From: Cenococcum geophilum 1.58
Lineage: Eukaryota; Ascomycota; Dothideomycetes; Gloniales; Gloniaceae
Direction of reading: 5' to 3'
Assembly: GCA_001692895.1 (NCBI GenBank)
Contig: KV748185.1
Location: 992,001-1,056,000 of the forward strand
Length of the DNA: 64,000 nt
The translations under genes and the position numbers were made by a program. The notes under the pieces are model-generated. The model made no database searches and was not told the DNA's origin. It saw only the letters and a list, made by a program, of their open reading frames with translations. Below are positions 31,641-43,038 of the stretch, in pieces (position 1 is the first letter of the stretch; each line of letters starts with the position of its first letter).

Positions 31641-33089
31641 TTTAAACTAGCTGCTAAACTCTAGAGATCAGAGATAATAGCTGTGTTTTTAGCTGTCGTA
31701 GGTACCTTATAGTAGAGTTTTTAGAACTAGAACTAGAACTAGAGCTAGCTACTAGTTCGTCCTTATCTTTATCATTCTCTTCTATATAGGCCTTCTTAAT
31801 TACGTAGTTTTCCTTAAATTTTAGGATTTTTAATGCGTAGCTATTACAGAGCCTTTTAAATCTAATTCTAGAAGGAGGAATAGAGGCCTCTATCTCCATA
31901 GCTTGGCTAGGAGATCCTCTAAATGCTCCTAGAACTAATTTTAGGGCCTTATTTTATAGAGACTGGTACCTAGCTAGTAGGTAGTCTCTAGATTTGCTTT
32001 TCCACTAGCACTGTATTTTATAGTCTGCTATAGTAGTAATATAAGCAATATAGAGCTGTCGTAGGGCTTATAGAGATAGTCCTCTCTATATATTACCTAA
32101 TCTCCTAATTAAATAGAAGGCTGCTTTTGCTTTAGAGATTCTTATTTCTACGTATTGTTTAAAGGTAAGCTTAGAGTCTAGAAATACCCCTAACCACCTA
32201 ACTAGGGGTTTAGGGAATATTTCTACGTCTCCTAACTTTAGCCCTTCTTCTATAGTAGTTCGTTTACTATAGAAGTGTATAAGCTCTATTTTGCTAATAT
32301 CGAAGCTAATAGCAGCTTCCTTAGCTCTAGACATTAATTCTAGCGCTATTCCCTTTAGCTTTTTGCAATTAGATTTGGCTGAATTTAAAGTAACTATAAT
32401 TGCAAAATCGTCTATATAGCTAGGGAATAGGCTCCTTCTGTCTCTAGGCTGCAGATATTGCGTATATATAGTAGAAATAAAATAGGGGATATAGGTGAAC
32501 CCTNTGGTATCCCTGTTTCTANTTCTACTTTTTCTTGTATTTGNCNATTAAAGGANAGCTNTAGCTTTCTATTGCTAAGAAAGGTAGCTACCCATTGCGT
32601 AAACGCTATAGGTAGTCCTAGTTCCTTACAGATAGATAGAAGCTAGTTTGCAAAAACATGGTCAAAGGCCCCTTTTACGTCTAGGAATAACGTAGTAGCT
32701 ATCCTTTGTCTAGCTTTTTTCCTATTATTTTTAGATTGGATATTATTTAGAAGTAGTAGGACTGTGCCTACGTCAGGAAAAAATTTACCAGCATTTAATT
32801 TTACTTTTTTGCCATTTTAGCATTTTCTAGCATTTAGTAGCTAAATGCGGCGTTTATAGTTAAGTATTAGCATTTAGCTGCTAAGTGCTAACTATAAGAT
32901 TACTAAGCATATATAAAAGTACAATTTTTATAAATTTAATATGTTTTATAATTTTTATATACTTTATTAATATTAGTAAGCATAACGTAGGTAAATAGGG
33001 TTATAATAATTAACTACCGCCTTCCTAATTAGGCTTACTGCGAGAATAGTTTAGAACATTAAAATACTGCCCTTTTTAACAAGTGTATG

Positions 33090-33165
33090 TGCAGAGCCTC
33101 CATATAGAGCTTCGTGCAAAGCCTCCGTACGTAGAGCTTCGTGCAAAGCCTCTACACGTGCCTCT
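33090..33165. repeat. Short tandem repeat in T1
   Basis: About three units of GTAGAGCTTCGTGCAAAGCC (units roughly 25 bp, some truncated). Confidence 0.7.
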
Positions 33166-33274
33166 ACCAAGTATACCCCCTATATGGCCACCTTATTTTT
33201 TTTTACCTATCCTTCCTTCCTTACATCCTCCCTACCTAGAAAGGCACTAGAACGGCAGCCAGTAGAGAACTGTC

Positions 33275-33505
33275 GCCAGAACCAGACGACCACCGTTCGA
33301 ACGACCAGCCAGCGAACGCCACGAACGATTCAGTCAATCGATCGATCGAATTGAACCAGAGCTTCGATATCAGCCCGTCGCCGAATCAAATCAAGGCCTC
33401 CTAGGGAGGCACCCCAGACGACTACCGTTCGAATGTACAGCCAGCGAACGGCCGTAGAGAACGATTCGAATTAATACAATCAATCGATCAATCGAATCAG
33501 GCAGA
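33275..33505. repeat. Two-copy direct repeat in T1
   Basis: Copies at about 33275-33365 and 33410-33500 share AGACGACYACCGTTCGAA, CAGCCAGCGAACG and CAATCGATCRATCGAAT blocks, spacing ~135 bp. Confidence 0.75.
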
Positions 33506-33534
33506 GCCTTCAACCGGGCCGGCCCTTCCCCCAA

Positions 33535-33765
33535 ATTACAGACAGGTAGGCATAGACGGTAGCACAAACAGAAGGCATAGACAGGTAGCGCAGACGGTAG
33601 GTATAGACAGATAGGCACAGACGGTAGGCGCAGATAGTAGTCATAAACAGGTAGGTATAGACAGACAGATAGACAGACAGGCAGGCAGGCAGGTAGGTAG
33701 GCAGGCAGGCAGGTAGGCAGGCAGGCAGGTAGGTAGGTCGGTAAGTAGGCAGGTAGAAAAGAAAC
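33535..33765. repeat. Tetranucleotide-rich tract (AGGC/AGGT/AGAC)n in T1
   Basis: CAGACGGTAGGYATAGACAG units grading into a pure AGGC/AGGT run at 33683-33760. It encodes only low-complexity peptide on either strand. Confidence 0.85.
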
Positions 33766-34316
33766 GTCGCCATATTATATTAAATTATCTAAAATAATAT
33801 AATTTATTTTGTATCAACCGTGCAGACTAAGCAAATAATATAAGTGCGTGGGATAATAACCGCGCGGGAAGAGCAATACTTATTTATTGCTTAAAATGAG
33901 CAAGATGTACAGAATCCGCGAGAAGGGCATTATATATTAAAGGCACTATTTGCCCAGGTGGCCGCAAATGCGCAATTAGCTGCACTACGTTGTTAAATGC
34001 AGCAGTATGCCGCACCTTGGTCGATACTATACGCTACACGTTACAGTGCGCGGAATGCGCATTTGGCCGCAATATGCTGCCAAATGCTGCAAAAATGCTG
34101 GTAAAATTATTTCCTGACGTATTGCGGACCGCTGTCTTCTTCCTCCTAATTGTGAATCTTGAAGTAAGCTAGTAGTACTAGCTAGATATCCTAATCTAGT
34201 AGCAAAGATCTTCTCTAGAATCTTTCCTAGGCAGTTTAGTAAGGAGATAGGTCTATAGGACTTTGGTAAAGAATAGTCCTCTTTATTTGCTTTAGGGAGA
34301 ATAACTCCTAAAGCTT

Positions 34317-34775
34317 GTCCTATAATATAGAAAATAAATTATCTATTATCTATTTTCCATTTTCTATTTTAAAGCCTTTAGTATAATCTAGCCGTTATAA
34401 CAGTTTATTAGTAGGGTTGCCTTCCCCTAGCTTATATTTAATTTTAAAATCAAATTATATAAGCTCCTCTATTTATCTGGCTTATTAAGGTATAAGCTCC
34501 TTTGTAGTTATAAACTAGTATAAATTATAATAATCTAAAAGTATATAGGTGGTATAGCTTATATGCTTAAGGTAATATCGCCACTATTTAAAGTAGTTAA
34601 CTATAGCTAGTAGTTCCTTATTATAGGTATAATACCTAACTTTAAGCCTCTAAAAATTTCTACTATAAAATACTATTAGTCTTTAGTAGAGCTAGGTAGC
34701 ATTTAGATACCTATTAGGTTATAGTAAAATACTAATAAAAACGGAATTTAATATATTTTTAATTATTATTAATAG
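34317..34775 (-). pseudogene. Gy-D segment 3: RNase H
   Basis: Minus strand: SVFISILLQPNRYLNATQ, IVFYSRNFQRLKVRYYTYN, KELLAIVNYFKQWRYYLKHI, YTTYILLDYYNL, QFITTKELIPQQARQIEELI, QFDFKIKYKLGEGNPTNKLL, DYTKGFKIE. This is Ty3/gypsy RNase H with the DAS start missing. About 50 residues between the RT end on segment 4 and this start are lost at the Gy-E junction. Confidence 0.85.
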
Positions 34776-34856
34776 CTAGGCTAGCTAACAGTAGGAAATA
34801 GTATAAGATAGTACAAGATAGTATAAAATAGTATGCGTTAGGTTAGTGCCGTAACA
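34776..34856 (-). repeat. 3' LTR of Gy-E, truncated (~80 of 196 bp)
   Basis: The GTATAAGATAGTACAAGATA...GTGCCGTAACA part matches the end of the right LTR (GTACGAGATAGTACGAGATA...GTGCCGTGACA). The expected first ~115 bp (from TGTTACGG) is missing, together with ~150 bp of Gy-D, so a deletion crossed this junction. Confidence 0.75.
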
Positions 34857-34955
34857 GTACTCCCCTCCCTAGAAGGTTTAGTCCCTAAACTAAACAACTT
34901 ATTTTTACTATAAAGATATTACTTCTACTTACCGCTCTTAACCAAGCTAATAGCG

Positions 34956-35092
34956 ATTTTCTATGCCGGGTATAGAAAATCCTAATTAGTTAGTTTAACG
35001 AATAAAGTCGGTAGAACTCTATGCCGCCACTATATAGCGCTTCTTGGCAAAAAAACTAACTAATTAGATAACTTTAACCGGCGGTTAAAGTT
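34956..35092. promoter_or_regulatory. Twin-palindrome module in the Gy-E 3' region
   Basis: H1 at 34956-34980 (ATTTTCTATGCC/GGGTATAGAAAAT) and H2 at 35070-35092 (AACTTTAACCG/GCGGTTAAAGTT), 89 bp apart. H1 is flanked by GCTAATAGC and CTAATTAG. It lies between the chromodomain and the 3' LTR. The orientation of H1 relative to its flanks is opposite to that in Gy-F. Function unknown. Confidence 0.7.
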
Positions 35093-35194
35093 CTATAAGA
35101 TCTTAACCACTATAAATTATCTTTATAGTCGGCCACGGTTTTAGCGTAACTCTCCCTTATTTTATGCCTAGTTTAGAGGTCCTAGCTTCTTAGG

Positions 35195-36830
35195 GTATTA
35201 TTTATAGAACTTTAGTAGTACGCGCTCGCACCCTTTTAGGGATTTCTTGGGTTTTTAGGTTTCCTTATTATAATACTTCCACTTAATACAATATGTTAAG
35301 CCGTACTCGTTTATTTGTTTATTATATATATTAAAGATCTTTTTAAATTCCTACTTGTCCGTGATATTGCCGTTATTATCCTTTTTGGCTATCCTGCCTA
35401 TAATATTATAACGTTCCTTTTTATTAATATATGCTTAACCGGGGATCTCTTTAGGGAACTAGAGGCGGACTTTTAAAGTATAGAAAGACTTATTAACACG
35501 GATGTAGTTTAGGAGGTTAACTATAACTGCTCCTTTATAGGCAGCTAGGATGGGCTAGGGTCCGTCCTAGTTATTATTCTACTTCCTCTTAGGCTAGTTA
35601 GTCTTTATATTTTTAAGGCTGACTATAACTATGTTATCTTTTTTTAAAATATTATACCTTTGTCTCGTTTTATATTAGCGTTATCTTTATAGCGTCGCTA
35701 GGAGATATAAGCTAGGGCTTTAAGCTAGGTTAAGATGCGCTTAAAGCGGTTAGCAATAGTATTAACTTATAAGTACTCCTTCTTTATATATATAGATAGG
35801 GCTAATAGCTAGGGGCCTGCTAGTTTAATACCTAGATGTAGGTTATAGCTATAGTTGGTAAAGAACAGTAAGATTCCCGTGGTCTTATTAACCTAGTTAT
35901 TTATAGTAAACTTAGTAAGGGGGAGCTAATCTACCTAGTTGTCTTGGGTGAAGCTTATAAAGGCGCGTAGGTACTTATTTATTACTGCATTAATAATCTT
36001 GGTTTAACCATCTATTTTAGGGTACTATGCGGAGCTAGGGCTTAGGGTTACCTTTAGGCGCTAGTTTAGGCAACGCTAGAAGTTAGAAACGAATAAAGAG
36101 CCTCTATTAGAAACAATGGCATTTAGAGCGCCGTGTAGCTTATAGATAGTATAGATAAATGCTTTAATAAGCTCCTTAGTATCTAGGCTAGTGACAGGAA
36201 TAAAGTATCTTATCTTTATTAGGCGGTTAATAACAATAAAGATATATTTATATATTTTGCCGTTATAAAGGCACTTAGGTAGGTTAATGACGTGGTTAAT
36301 AAAGATATCGGTTTATGGGCGGACTAGTAGTTTTAGTAGTTTTAGGAAACCAGGCGGTGCTAAGCGTGGGGTCTTTATACGGAAGTAAAGAGCGCAGTCT
36401 CTTATAAAGGTAGCCGTAAACTATAAAATACCTAGCTACTAATATATTTAATTAAGGAGGTTTAGTGTTTTAACGCGGCCTAGGTAACCTATAGGGCCTA
36501 AACTATACGTGCGGTGTATAACTTCTAGTTAGAGTTTAGGTAAATCAGGGACAAATACTTAATTCCTATAGTAGATTAGGCCGTTAACAATTAAACATTC
36601 GGATTTATTATAGCGGAGCAGCTTTTTAATTTACTTAGGCTAACGGCGTGCTTTATGGCCTTCCCGTTTGCGTAGCGCAGCCAATATATTCCTAGTAAGT
36701 TTATTCTCTATATAGGCATTCTTAATAAGCTCCTTAAGGGGTTTTTCTTAGGTTTTGGGTCTATTACTACAATAAAGTCTTTAATGCTTTAGTCTTAGGA
36801 TTTACTTAGTAGCTCTTCTAGGATAATAGG
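35195..36830 (-). pseudogene. Integrase and chromodomain of Gy-E
   Basis: Integrase core: DIFINHVINLPKCLYNGKIY, IVINRLIKIRYFIP, ALNAIVSNRGSLFVSNF, PSSAQYPKIDGQTKIIN, TQDNQVDQLPLTKFTINN. C-terminal fold: AYKGAVIVNLLNYIRVNKSF, KVRLQFPKEIPGQAYIN, KKERYNIIGRIAKKDNNGNI. Chromodomain at about 35195-35400: EFKKIFNI, LNILYQVEVL, GNLKTQEIPK. D to N in the core (ivSNRG for sDRG). Confidence 0.87.
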
Positions 36831-36839
36831 GTCGACTTT

Positions 36840-38200
36840 CTTTAGTGATAAGATAACACGGTCTTAGTGTCGTAGACGTTTATTATTAGCATTAGTAGGT
36901 ATAACGCCTAAGAGGCGGCTAAGAGCGTCTAGGATTATGGCTTTAGTGCTAGGCCTATAGGTAATAATAAAGTTAAATTGGGAAAGGAACTTAGCCTAGC
37001 GGACTTAGCGCTAGTTTAATTATTTCGTTATTATAAAGGTCTGGAGGTTTTTATAGTCTATAATAATTTTAAACAGCTACTTAGTTTCTTATAGTTTGGG
37101 GCGCTATTCTTTTAGTGCCTTAACAATTGCTAGGAGCTCCTTATTGTATATTTTATAGTTATATTTAAAGCCTAAGTGCTTAGTAGAGAAGAATATAACT
37201 GGCTTAAGCTTATTACTTTCGTCGGCTTAATAAAGCACTCCACCTAAAGCCTAGTTTAAGGCGTCTGTCTCTACTATAGTCTTCTTTATATAGTTGTAAT
37301 ACGCTAGGACCGGTGCTATAATAAACGCTGTTTTTAAGGTCTGGAACGCCTATATTTGGTTAAGGCCCTATAACTAGCTAATGCTCTTCTTTAGTAGCCT
37401 AGTTATAGGCTTAACTACCTTAAAGTAGCCTTAGATAAATTATTAGTAGAAGTTCGCAAAGCTAAGAAATTACTATAGTTCCTTAACTAATATCGGGTTT
37501 TTCTATTCCTATAAGGCCTACACCTTCTTAAGGTTTATAGTCATGCCGTTAGTTAAAATAATTAAGCTAAGGTATTTTATTTTGTTAGTATAAAACTTAG
37601 ACTTATTAATATTAATTTAGAGTCTAGCATTACTAAATCTCTAGATGATTTTATTTATATATTTTATATGCTTAGCGCGTGTTTTTAAGAAGATAAGGAC
37701 ATTATTAAGATATGCAGTATAGTAGTCGTTAAGGGCGTTGTGTAGAATATAGTTAATATAGTTTTAAAATATAGCGGGTGCGTTATAGAGACTAAATAGT
37801 ATAACTAATATTTTATAGAGCCCAAACCGGGTAATAAATGCTATAAGCTATTTATGGCCTTCCGCAATCTGGATTTAGTTAAACGCAGCAATTACGTTAA
37901 GCTTAGTAAAGTACTTAGCACTATAGAGTGCGTTAAGCGTCTTACGGACTAGTGGCAATGGATACCAATTCTTAATAGTAACTATGTTTAGGCCTTGGTA
38001 GTTATAGTAGATTTATACACCGCCGCTAGGTTTTGCAGTAAGGAGGAGTAGTATTATAGCTAGTAAGGTTAATTCGCGGATAAAACCCTTATTCAGTATC
38101 TCGTTAATCCACTTCTTTACACAACTAAGTTTAGTAGGTAAGAGTGGTCTATTTTTATAATATGGGGCCTACTTTCTGGGTATAATCTTAATTTTATAGT
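36840..38200 (-). pseudogene. Reverse transcriptase and RNase H of Gy-E
   Basis: RT: YKIKIIPRKQAPYYKNRPL, WINEILNKGFIRE, YYNYQGLNIVTIKNWYPLPLV, YFTKLNVIAAFNQIQIAEGH, then the active-site loop at 37690-37722 reading YTAYLNNVLIF (YLDDVLIF expected). Then FLSFANFYQQFIQGY. RNase H: IVETDTLNQALGGVL, FFSTKHLGFKYNY, YNKELLAIVKAL, YKNLQTFIITK. Both catalytic Asp are Asn. Confidence 0.88.
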
Positions 38201-41200
38201 CCTATGGTTGGTAAGGGGGTAGCTTATCTACATTTTTAGGGAGGAAGTATTTAATATATTTACGAAACTCTTTTAGTAAGCATTATAAAATATCTTTGCG
38301 GGTTAATCCTGGTTTGCCTTTTAGAAATTTCTTAACATTAGTATTAACTATCTTTTAGCGTAGAGACTTAGACTTTGTTTTTAGGTTTGTCTTAAGAAAG
38401 TTATAAAAATAAGGGGGTAGCGCTTTACGGGCTTCGTCTATTATATAATCGCCTTTTACTAGCTAGTAGAAAGACCTTTTTAATAGGTTTAGTATTTCTA
38501 TTAGGCCTATAGGCAGCTCCTTAAGTAGCTGTTAATGCTCTTTTTATTTAATTAGTTCTACTAGCTCCGCTATATAAATCCTTATTACCTTTACGTCTTT
38601 TTATTTATAGAACTGGGTGAAATTAACGGCATAAGTGTATTTAATGTCGTCTAGGTTAGGGCGTGTTTAGTTCTTTAGTGCTACAGCTAGGCTAGCACAG
38701 CTTAGTTAGCCTAGGGGGGCGGAAATAAGGCGGCGGCCCTATACGGTATACGCGGGAGATAGGTATAAGGTTAGGCGTTATAGGGGGGAGGTCTTAATTG
38801 CTCTAGTTTTAGTCTTAGCTATAACGCCCTTAGTTGTTATACGTGTGGTCGTATATGCGTATAGCAAATAACTTAGGGTTAGGTATCTTATTGGCTAACC
38901 TAGGTTAAGCGGGTGTATACGGGGGGCTTAAGGTTTTAGCGGTGTTTGTTTTTTAGGGGATAAGGCGGTAGTTTAGTCTTCTAGAATCTCTACTTAGTTT
39001 ACTGCGTATATTGGCTTACTAGTGTTAGGAACTCTTTTTATTATCGGCTAACGGTATCTAAGCGTTAGCCGTGTAATGCGTCCGCGTGGTGCTACTTAGT
39101 TATAGTTAAGAATGTGCCATAGGAGACAGTTGTAGGCACAGTAATTAGAGTTAAACTTAAGCTCTAGGGCGGGAAAGTCTACCCTTTAGTTGTGCTTTTT
39201 AAGCTAGGGCATTCTAAGAATTACTAGTATAGAGAGTAATAACTTTATAATGTAGAAGAGCATAAATTCTATATAGTGGCTAATTGTTATTATTACTGTA
39301 AAGTAGTGGGTAATAAACCTAGATGGGAGTCTATTGGTAAGGCGGAGTGGTTTTAAGACTAGGAGTCTTTTTATTATAATATTATACTTTTTTATAAGCA
39401 AGTCTTTATCTATAAACGCTAGTGCTATACTACTAGCGTTAATAAGGCTTACTATTTTAATAAGAACTTGTAGGAGTAGGTTACGCGGTAGGAAGAGGTA
39501 GGTCTAAATAAGGATAGTATTCTTATTGCTATTTACTGTTTTAAGGTTAAGTAGTAGCTGGCTTAAAACAAGGTCTAACTAATCTAGTAGTATAAATCTA
39601 ATCTTTTTATCCTCCTCCTCGTATGATTTTAACCCTTAAAGGCGACTTAGTCTAAGGGTTAGCCTTTTAATGGCTAAATTGTAGGGCTTGGCTGGTAGCT
39701 GTAGTCTTAGCTAGTATATCCTAATATATTGGTCTCTGACGGTGTATATATGCTAGAGGTACTTTACCGATAATATAGCCGGTCTTATAATTGGTAGTAG
39801 TATAGAGTACTTATTCGTAGTTTGCGTACAGGACTATTAGCTAAGGCTGTATTAGGGAAGGGAATTATAGGGGCGGGTCTCTGTATCTAAACCCATGTCC
39901 TTATCCACGGTTACCGCCTTAATTACTATCCCCTCTATTAAAGAATCTGCTGCGGCTAGAAGGGGGTTGGCGTGGTAGTATTAGGAAGGGGTTTAGGTTC
40001 TTTTAGGGGTTATAAGTATCTTTTTAGTAGCTAGGTTAACCACACGCTATATAGAGTTTGTTATCTATATAATATCTTTAGACGTTATTAGGGAGACTAT
40101 TACTACTACTGCTGAACTTAACGGCGTTAAGGTCTATTGGGTCGTTCTATAGTAATATAGGTTAGTAGCCGCTAGCGGTACTTAGCTTAGTGGTATTTAG
40201 CTTAGTGTGGTAGGTATAGTTCTGTAGGTTATAAGCAAATATATCCATCTACTCGCTCTAGCCTTTATAGTTAGTATTGCCAATCTTACGGCCAAGGGTA
40301 AGAGCTAGGTCCTTTATCTTAGAGGAAATATTCTTTATAAGTAGATCCACTTTTTGTTTCTTAGTCTTATTTGCTTTAATTATTAACTTATTAAGCTTTA
40401 CTTTTTAGGACTAGTAGTTACGCTCGCCTTAGCTTAAGGTATCTAGCTTATTTTTAGCTGCTTGGGTTATATCTATAATTTTATAGTACTTCCTTATGTA
40501 CCTAAATATGGACTCTTAGTTAGAGAAGGTCTATTTGCTTAAGTCGTTTAGGTATATGCGTAGCATATTAAGGCTATGCTTAATATAGTTATAAGCCTTA
40601 TTTGTTAGCATATCTAATATATAGAGGACTTTATCTATTGGGGTCTTAAAGCACTTTACATCCCTCCAGAAAACGCTTTAGATCTTTATTTCCTATATTT
40701 TAAAAATTTCTTACTTTTTAGTCGGTAATCCCTTGCCATTAAATAGGGTTAGATCTTTTGCTTTACGCTTTTTTTTTATAGGGCTTAGTTAGAAAAGGAG
40801 AGCTAGTAGCGGTGTTCTTATTGGTAATGGTTTAGGTAAGTGTAGTAGTCTAAAGGCTTAGGCTTTGTATAGTCTGAGTATTTGTAAAAGCTTGCTGTTT
40901 ATATTGTTGTATACGTAGTTTAAGCGTCTTAAGGGAGTCGATTCTGTGCTAAGCTTCTTTAAGTTAGGATTTTATAGTTTGGCCTTCATTATAGACGGCT
41001 TAGAGACCGCTCTTAACGCTAGTTAGGAAGGTTGTACATATAGAGAAGTGCTAGAAGGTTTCTGCTACGTTAAGGTCCTTAAAGTACTTTAGGCTACTCC
41101 TAATTGCCTAGGTAATGTGGGTATAGGAGGTATTAAAAAGGCAGGCAAGTGCTTTACGTGTGTTCGTCAACGGGGTATTATCTATATTATAGTCGCCCAT

Positions 41201-41400
41201 TTTAAGAGATCTGTGTAAGGCAATTAAAGTCTATAAGGCTAGCTATAGTACTAAGGTTGTCTGTAACTGTGCTGGGGTTATCTAAAACTTATAGTATAGT
41301 GTTATCGGTCGCGCCGGGTCGTAATTACACTGGGAAAATAGAAATAATGGACTAGAAAAAAACAAAGGTTGTAATAGGGCGCAATTAGGGATACCACAAA
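38200..41400 (-). pseudogene. Gag and protease region of Gy-E
   Basis: By position between 5' LTR and RT. Individual motifs are too scrambled for a firm reading. The open frame at 39204-39401 is a fragment inside it and not a gene. Confidence 0.45.
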
Positions 41401-41401
41401 C

Positions 41402-41597
41402 TGTTACGGTGCTATAATAAAGTAGACTAAATAACTACGTTGTGGTATAAAGAGGAGAAGAAGGTAAAAGGGGTTATTGTATATAATTAGTAGGGCCAGC
41501 CGCCAAGGCGCTAGTGGTGGGCTAGCCAATAGTAGAAAACAGTACGAGATAGTACGAGATAGTATAAAATAGTATACGTTAGGTCAGTGCCGTGACA
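41402..41597 (-). repeat. 5' LTR of Gy-E (196 bp)
   Basis: Plus-strand ends TGTTACGGTGC and GTGCCGTGACA, inverted copies of each other. Gy-D sequence (RT end) starts at 41598. Confidence 0.82.
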
Positions 41598-42110
41598 TTA
41601 AATAGGTATTAGGTAACGTCTAAGTAGTTATAAATAAAGCGCCTATAGAAATTAGTAAAGCCTAAAAATACCTAAATATTTTAGTAGCTCTTTAGCTAAT
41701 TTCCTTTTTATTAAGTTAATTAAGCGCAATTTAGTTTAGTAATTGGTCTTTAATCTTACTAATAATCCAGTATATACGTTCTTTGGTATTATCTTATATT
41801 ATTAGCATCTTAAAGAAGTTATCTACCTTATAAACCTAATTATCCAACTATTAGGAGTTAGGTCTATAACGGAGTTCTAGACTATTAAAGGCCTTAACTA
41901 GTTAGTTTATATCCTTTTTCTATTTATTATATAGATGCCTCTTTAAGTCTTTTATACCTTATTAGATAGGTACTAAGTAGCCCCTAAAAAGCCCTTAGCC
42001 TTAGCTAGGTTATAAAAACCCTTTTTTAAAGCCTTATAACCCTCCTACTTTTGTCCTTATATTTTCGGTAGGGGTAAAGCCTTATATACTTATTCGTATA
42101 TACGGTAAGC
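41598..42110 (-). pseudogene. Gy-D segment 4: end of RT next to gag
   Basis: At 41600-41670 the minus strand reads NIQVFLGFTNFYRRFIYNYLD, the conserved block between RT and RNase H. Directly upstream (to about 42110) a gag-like reading follows (NTKERIYWIISKIKDQL, LNKKEIS). Protease and most of RT are therefore missing, as in Gy-B. Confidence 0.65.
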
Positions 42111-42120
42111 CCCTTAAGTA

Positions 42121-42319
42121 CTATAGTATTAGGCGTATATTTTATATATAGGTCTTTAGCTATAAGGAGCTATATAATGCATAGATAATATAATATACCA
42201 ATTAATATACTAGTTTGGATAGAAATCTAGTATATTAATTGGTATATTGTATTATCTATGCATTATAGAGCTCCCTGTAGCTAGAGACCTATATATAAAA
42301 TATATGCCTAATACTATAG
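42121..42319. mobile_element. m3: 199-bp hairpin miniature transposon, TA-flanked
   Basis: Two ~92-bp arms (42121-42212 and 42228-42319) are inverted copies with only ~7 differences, mostly transitions; the loop is 15 nt. Ends CTATAGTATTAGGC / GCCTAATACTATAG with TA on both sides (42119-42120, 42320-42321). Almost the whole element is a single stem. No coding capacity. Confidence 0.88.
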
Positions 42320-42534
42320 TAAATCGTCTATCCATATAGGCTTAAATGATGTAAAAGGATCGGTAGGATCAATGTGTGGTGGTAGATTTAGTGCACTATC
42401 GGTGTATGAAAGTTAATACTAAGCTCGGGCCTATAGAACTCGGTCGCCCCCTAAACTTAGTTACTACACTAAAATTAACTCTCTAACTTGCCCACCTATT
42501 TTCTATACCACTAATCGTTTAATATAGATTAAAA

Positions 42535-43038
42535 GGAGCAGAACTTATAAATAGCTATTACTAACTTTAATGCCGGCAAATTTAAATTTGGCACCTAAGC
42601 TGCACAAGAGTACGGTGTCCCCTAGTTAACTTTTTATAACCGTATAAGTGGCAAGCAGCCACGACAAATTGCTCACCAGTATGAACAGCGATTGGCTCCT
42701 ATATAAGATGACTTTCTTACTAATTGGGTAAGGATTTGCCCCATCGTATACTTAACTACAAGAAATAGTGGTTTAAATTATTAATTAAAATTACAACACT
42801 AAGCTCCTTAGCAAGTTATGGGTCTCTAGCTAGTTATAACGCAATCCTCGCATTAAATCTTTACTTAGTTAATTAATAGAGGCCTTAAGAACTAGGGGAG
42901 TAGAACCTAAGCAAATTTAAGATTTCTATAGTCTTTTAAAGAAGGTATAGAAGACAAGCAGTATATAGGTAGAAAATAGCTAGAATATAAACGAACCTAA
43001 TATTATATTAGGTTTATGTATAAATTAGTAAGACTAGG
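42535..43038 (+). pseudogene. Pg-1 transposase, N-terminal part
   Basis: HTH (psq/CENP-B type) pattern: LINRAITNFNAGKFKFGTQA, AQEYGVPQLTFYNRI, GKQPRQIAHQYEQRLAP, QDDFLTNWV, then QDFYSLLKKVQ and NINEPNIILGLCIN, equivalent to the 'NMDExGFxLG' block that carries the first catalytic Asp, here Asn. Belongs to the pogo/DDE_1 superfamily common in fungi. Confidence 0.82.

Larger units (their letters stand above)
32771..34119. mobile_element. T1: 1349-bp non-autonomous DNA transposon, TA-flanked
   Basis: Ends CGTCAGGAAAAAATTTACCA and, inverted, CGTCAGGAAATAATTTTACC (27-bp repeats), TA on both sides (32769-32770, 34120-34121). Excision with one TA restores the LINE RT (RSAIGTVLLLLNN). No transposase. 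The interior is GC-richer and keeps CG/CA, with direct repeats and a tetranucleotide tract. TA target fits Tc1/mariner. Open frames 33391-33618 and 33510-33773 are low-complexity shadows of the repeat. Confidence 0.9.
30242..34306 (-). mobile_element. LINE L-D (Tad1/I-like), minus strand, inserted in Gy-D
   Basis: Longest copy of the LINE family. Poly-T (3' tail) at 30244-30275, 3' region, RNase H at about 30960-31440, RT at 32090-34300. It is split by DNA transposon T1 (32771-34119). Truncated in the N-terminal RT. Contains ambiguous bases at 30593 and about 32504-32572. Confidence 0.88.
32090..34306 (-). pseudogene. Reverse transcriptase of LINE L-D ORF2, split by T1
   Basis: Right to left: GVILPKANKEDYSLPKSYRPI, SLLNCLGKILEKIFATRL (34180-34306), then after T1 TVLLLLNNIQSK, TLFLDVKGAFDHVFANQLL, LPIAFTQWVATFLSNRKL, GIPxGSPISPILFLLYI, SYIDDFAIIVT (32394-32421, the YxDD loop intact), RAKEAAISFDISKIELIHF, PLVRWLGVFLDSKLTF. 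This is the LINE RT order of motifs. The open frames 32086-32334 and 31654-31899 are parts of it. Confidence 0.92.
34776..41597 (-). mobile_element. Gy-E: gypsy element with chromodomain, minus strand, in Gy-D
   Basis: Order right to left: 5' LTR (41402-41597), gag/protease region, RT, RNase H, integrase, chromodomain, twin-palindrome module, polypurine tract (34857-34875, CTAGGGAGGGGAGTAC on the minus strand), truncated 3' LTR (about 34776-34856). All frames RIP-damaged. Sequence outside both ends is Gy-D. Confidence 0.88.

Noticed and set aside
33391-33773. Two overlapping minus-strand open frames rich in Pro-Thr-Tyr-Leu-Pro and Cys-Leu-Pro
   Set aside because: They are translations of the AGGC/AGGT tetranucleotide tract in T1; frame-independent low complexity and no gene context.
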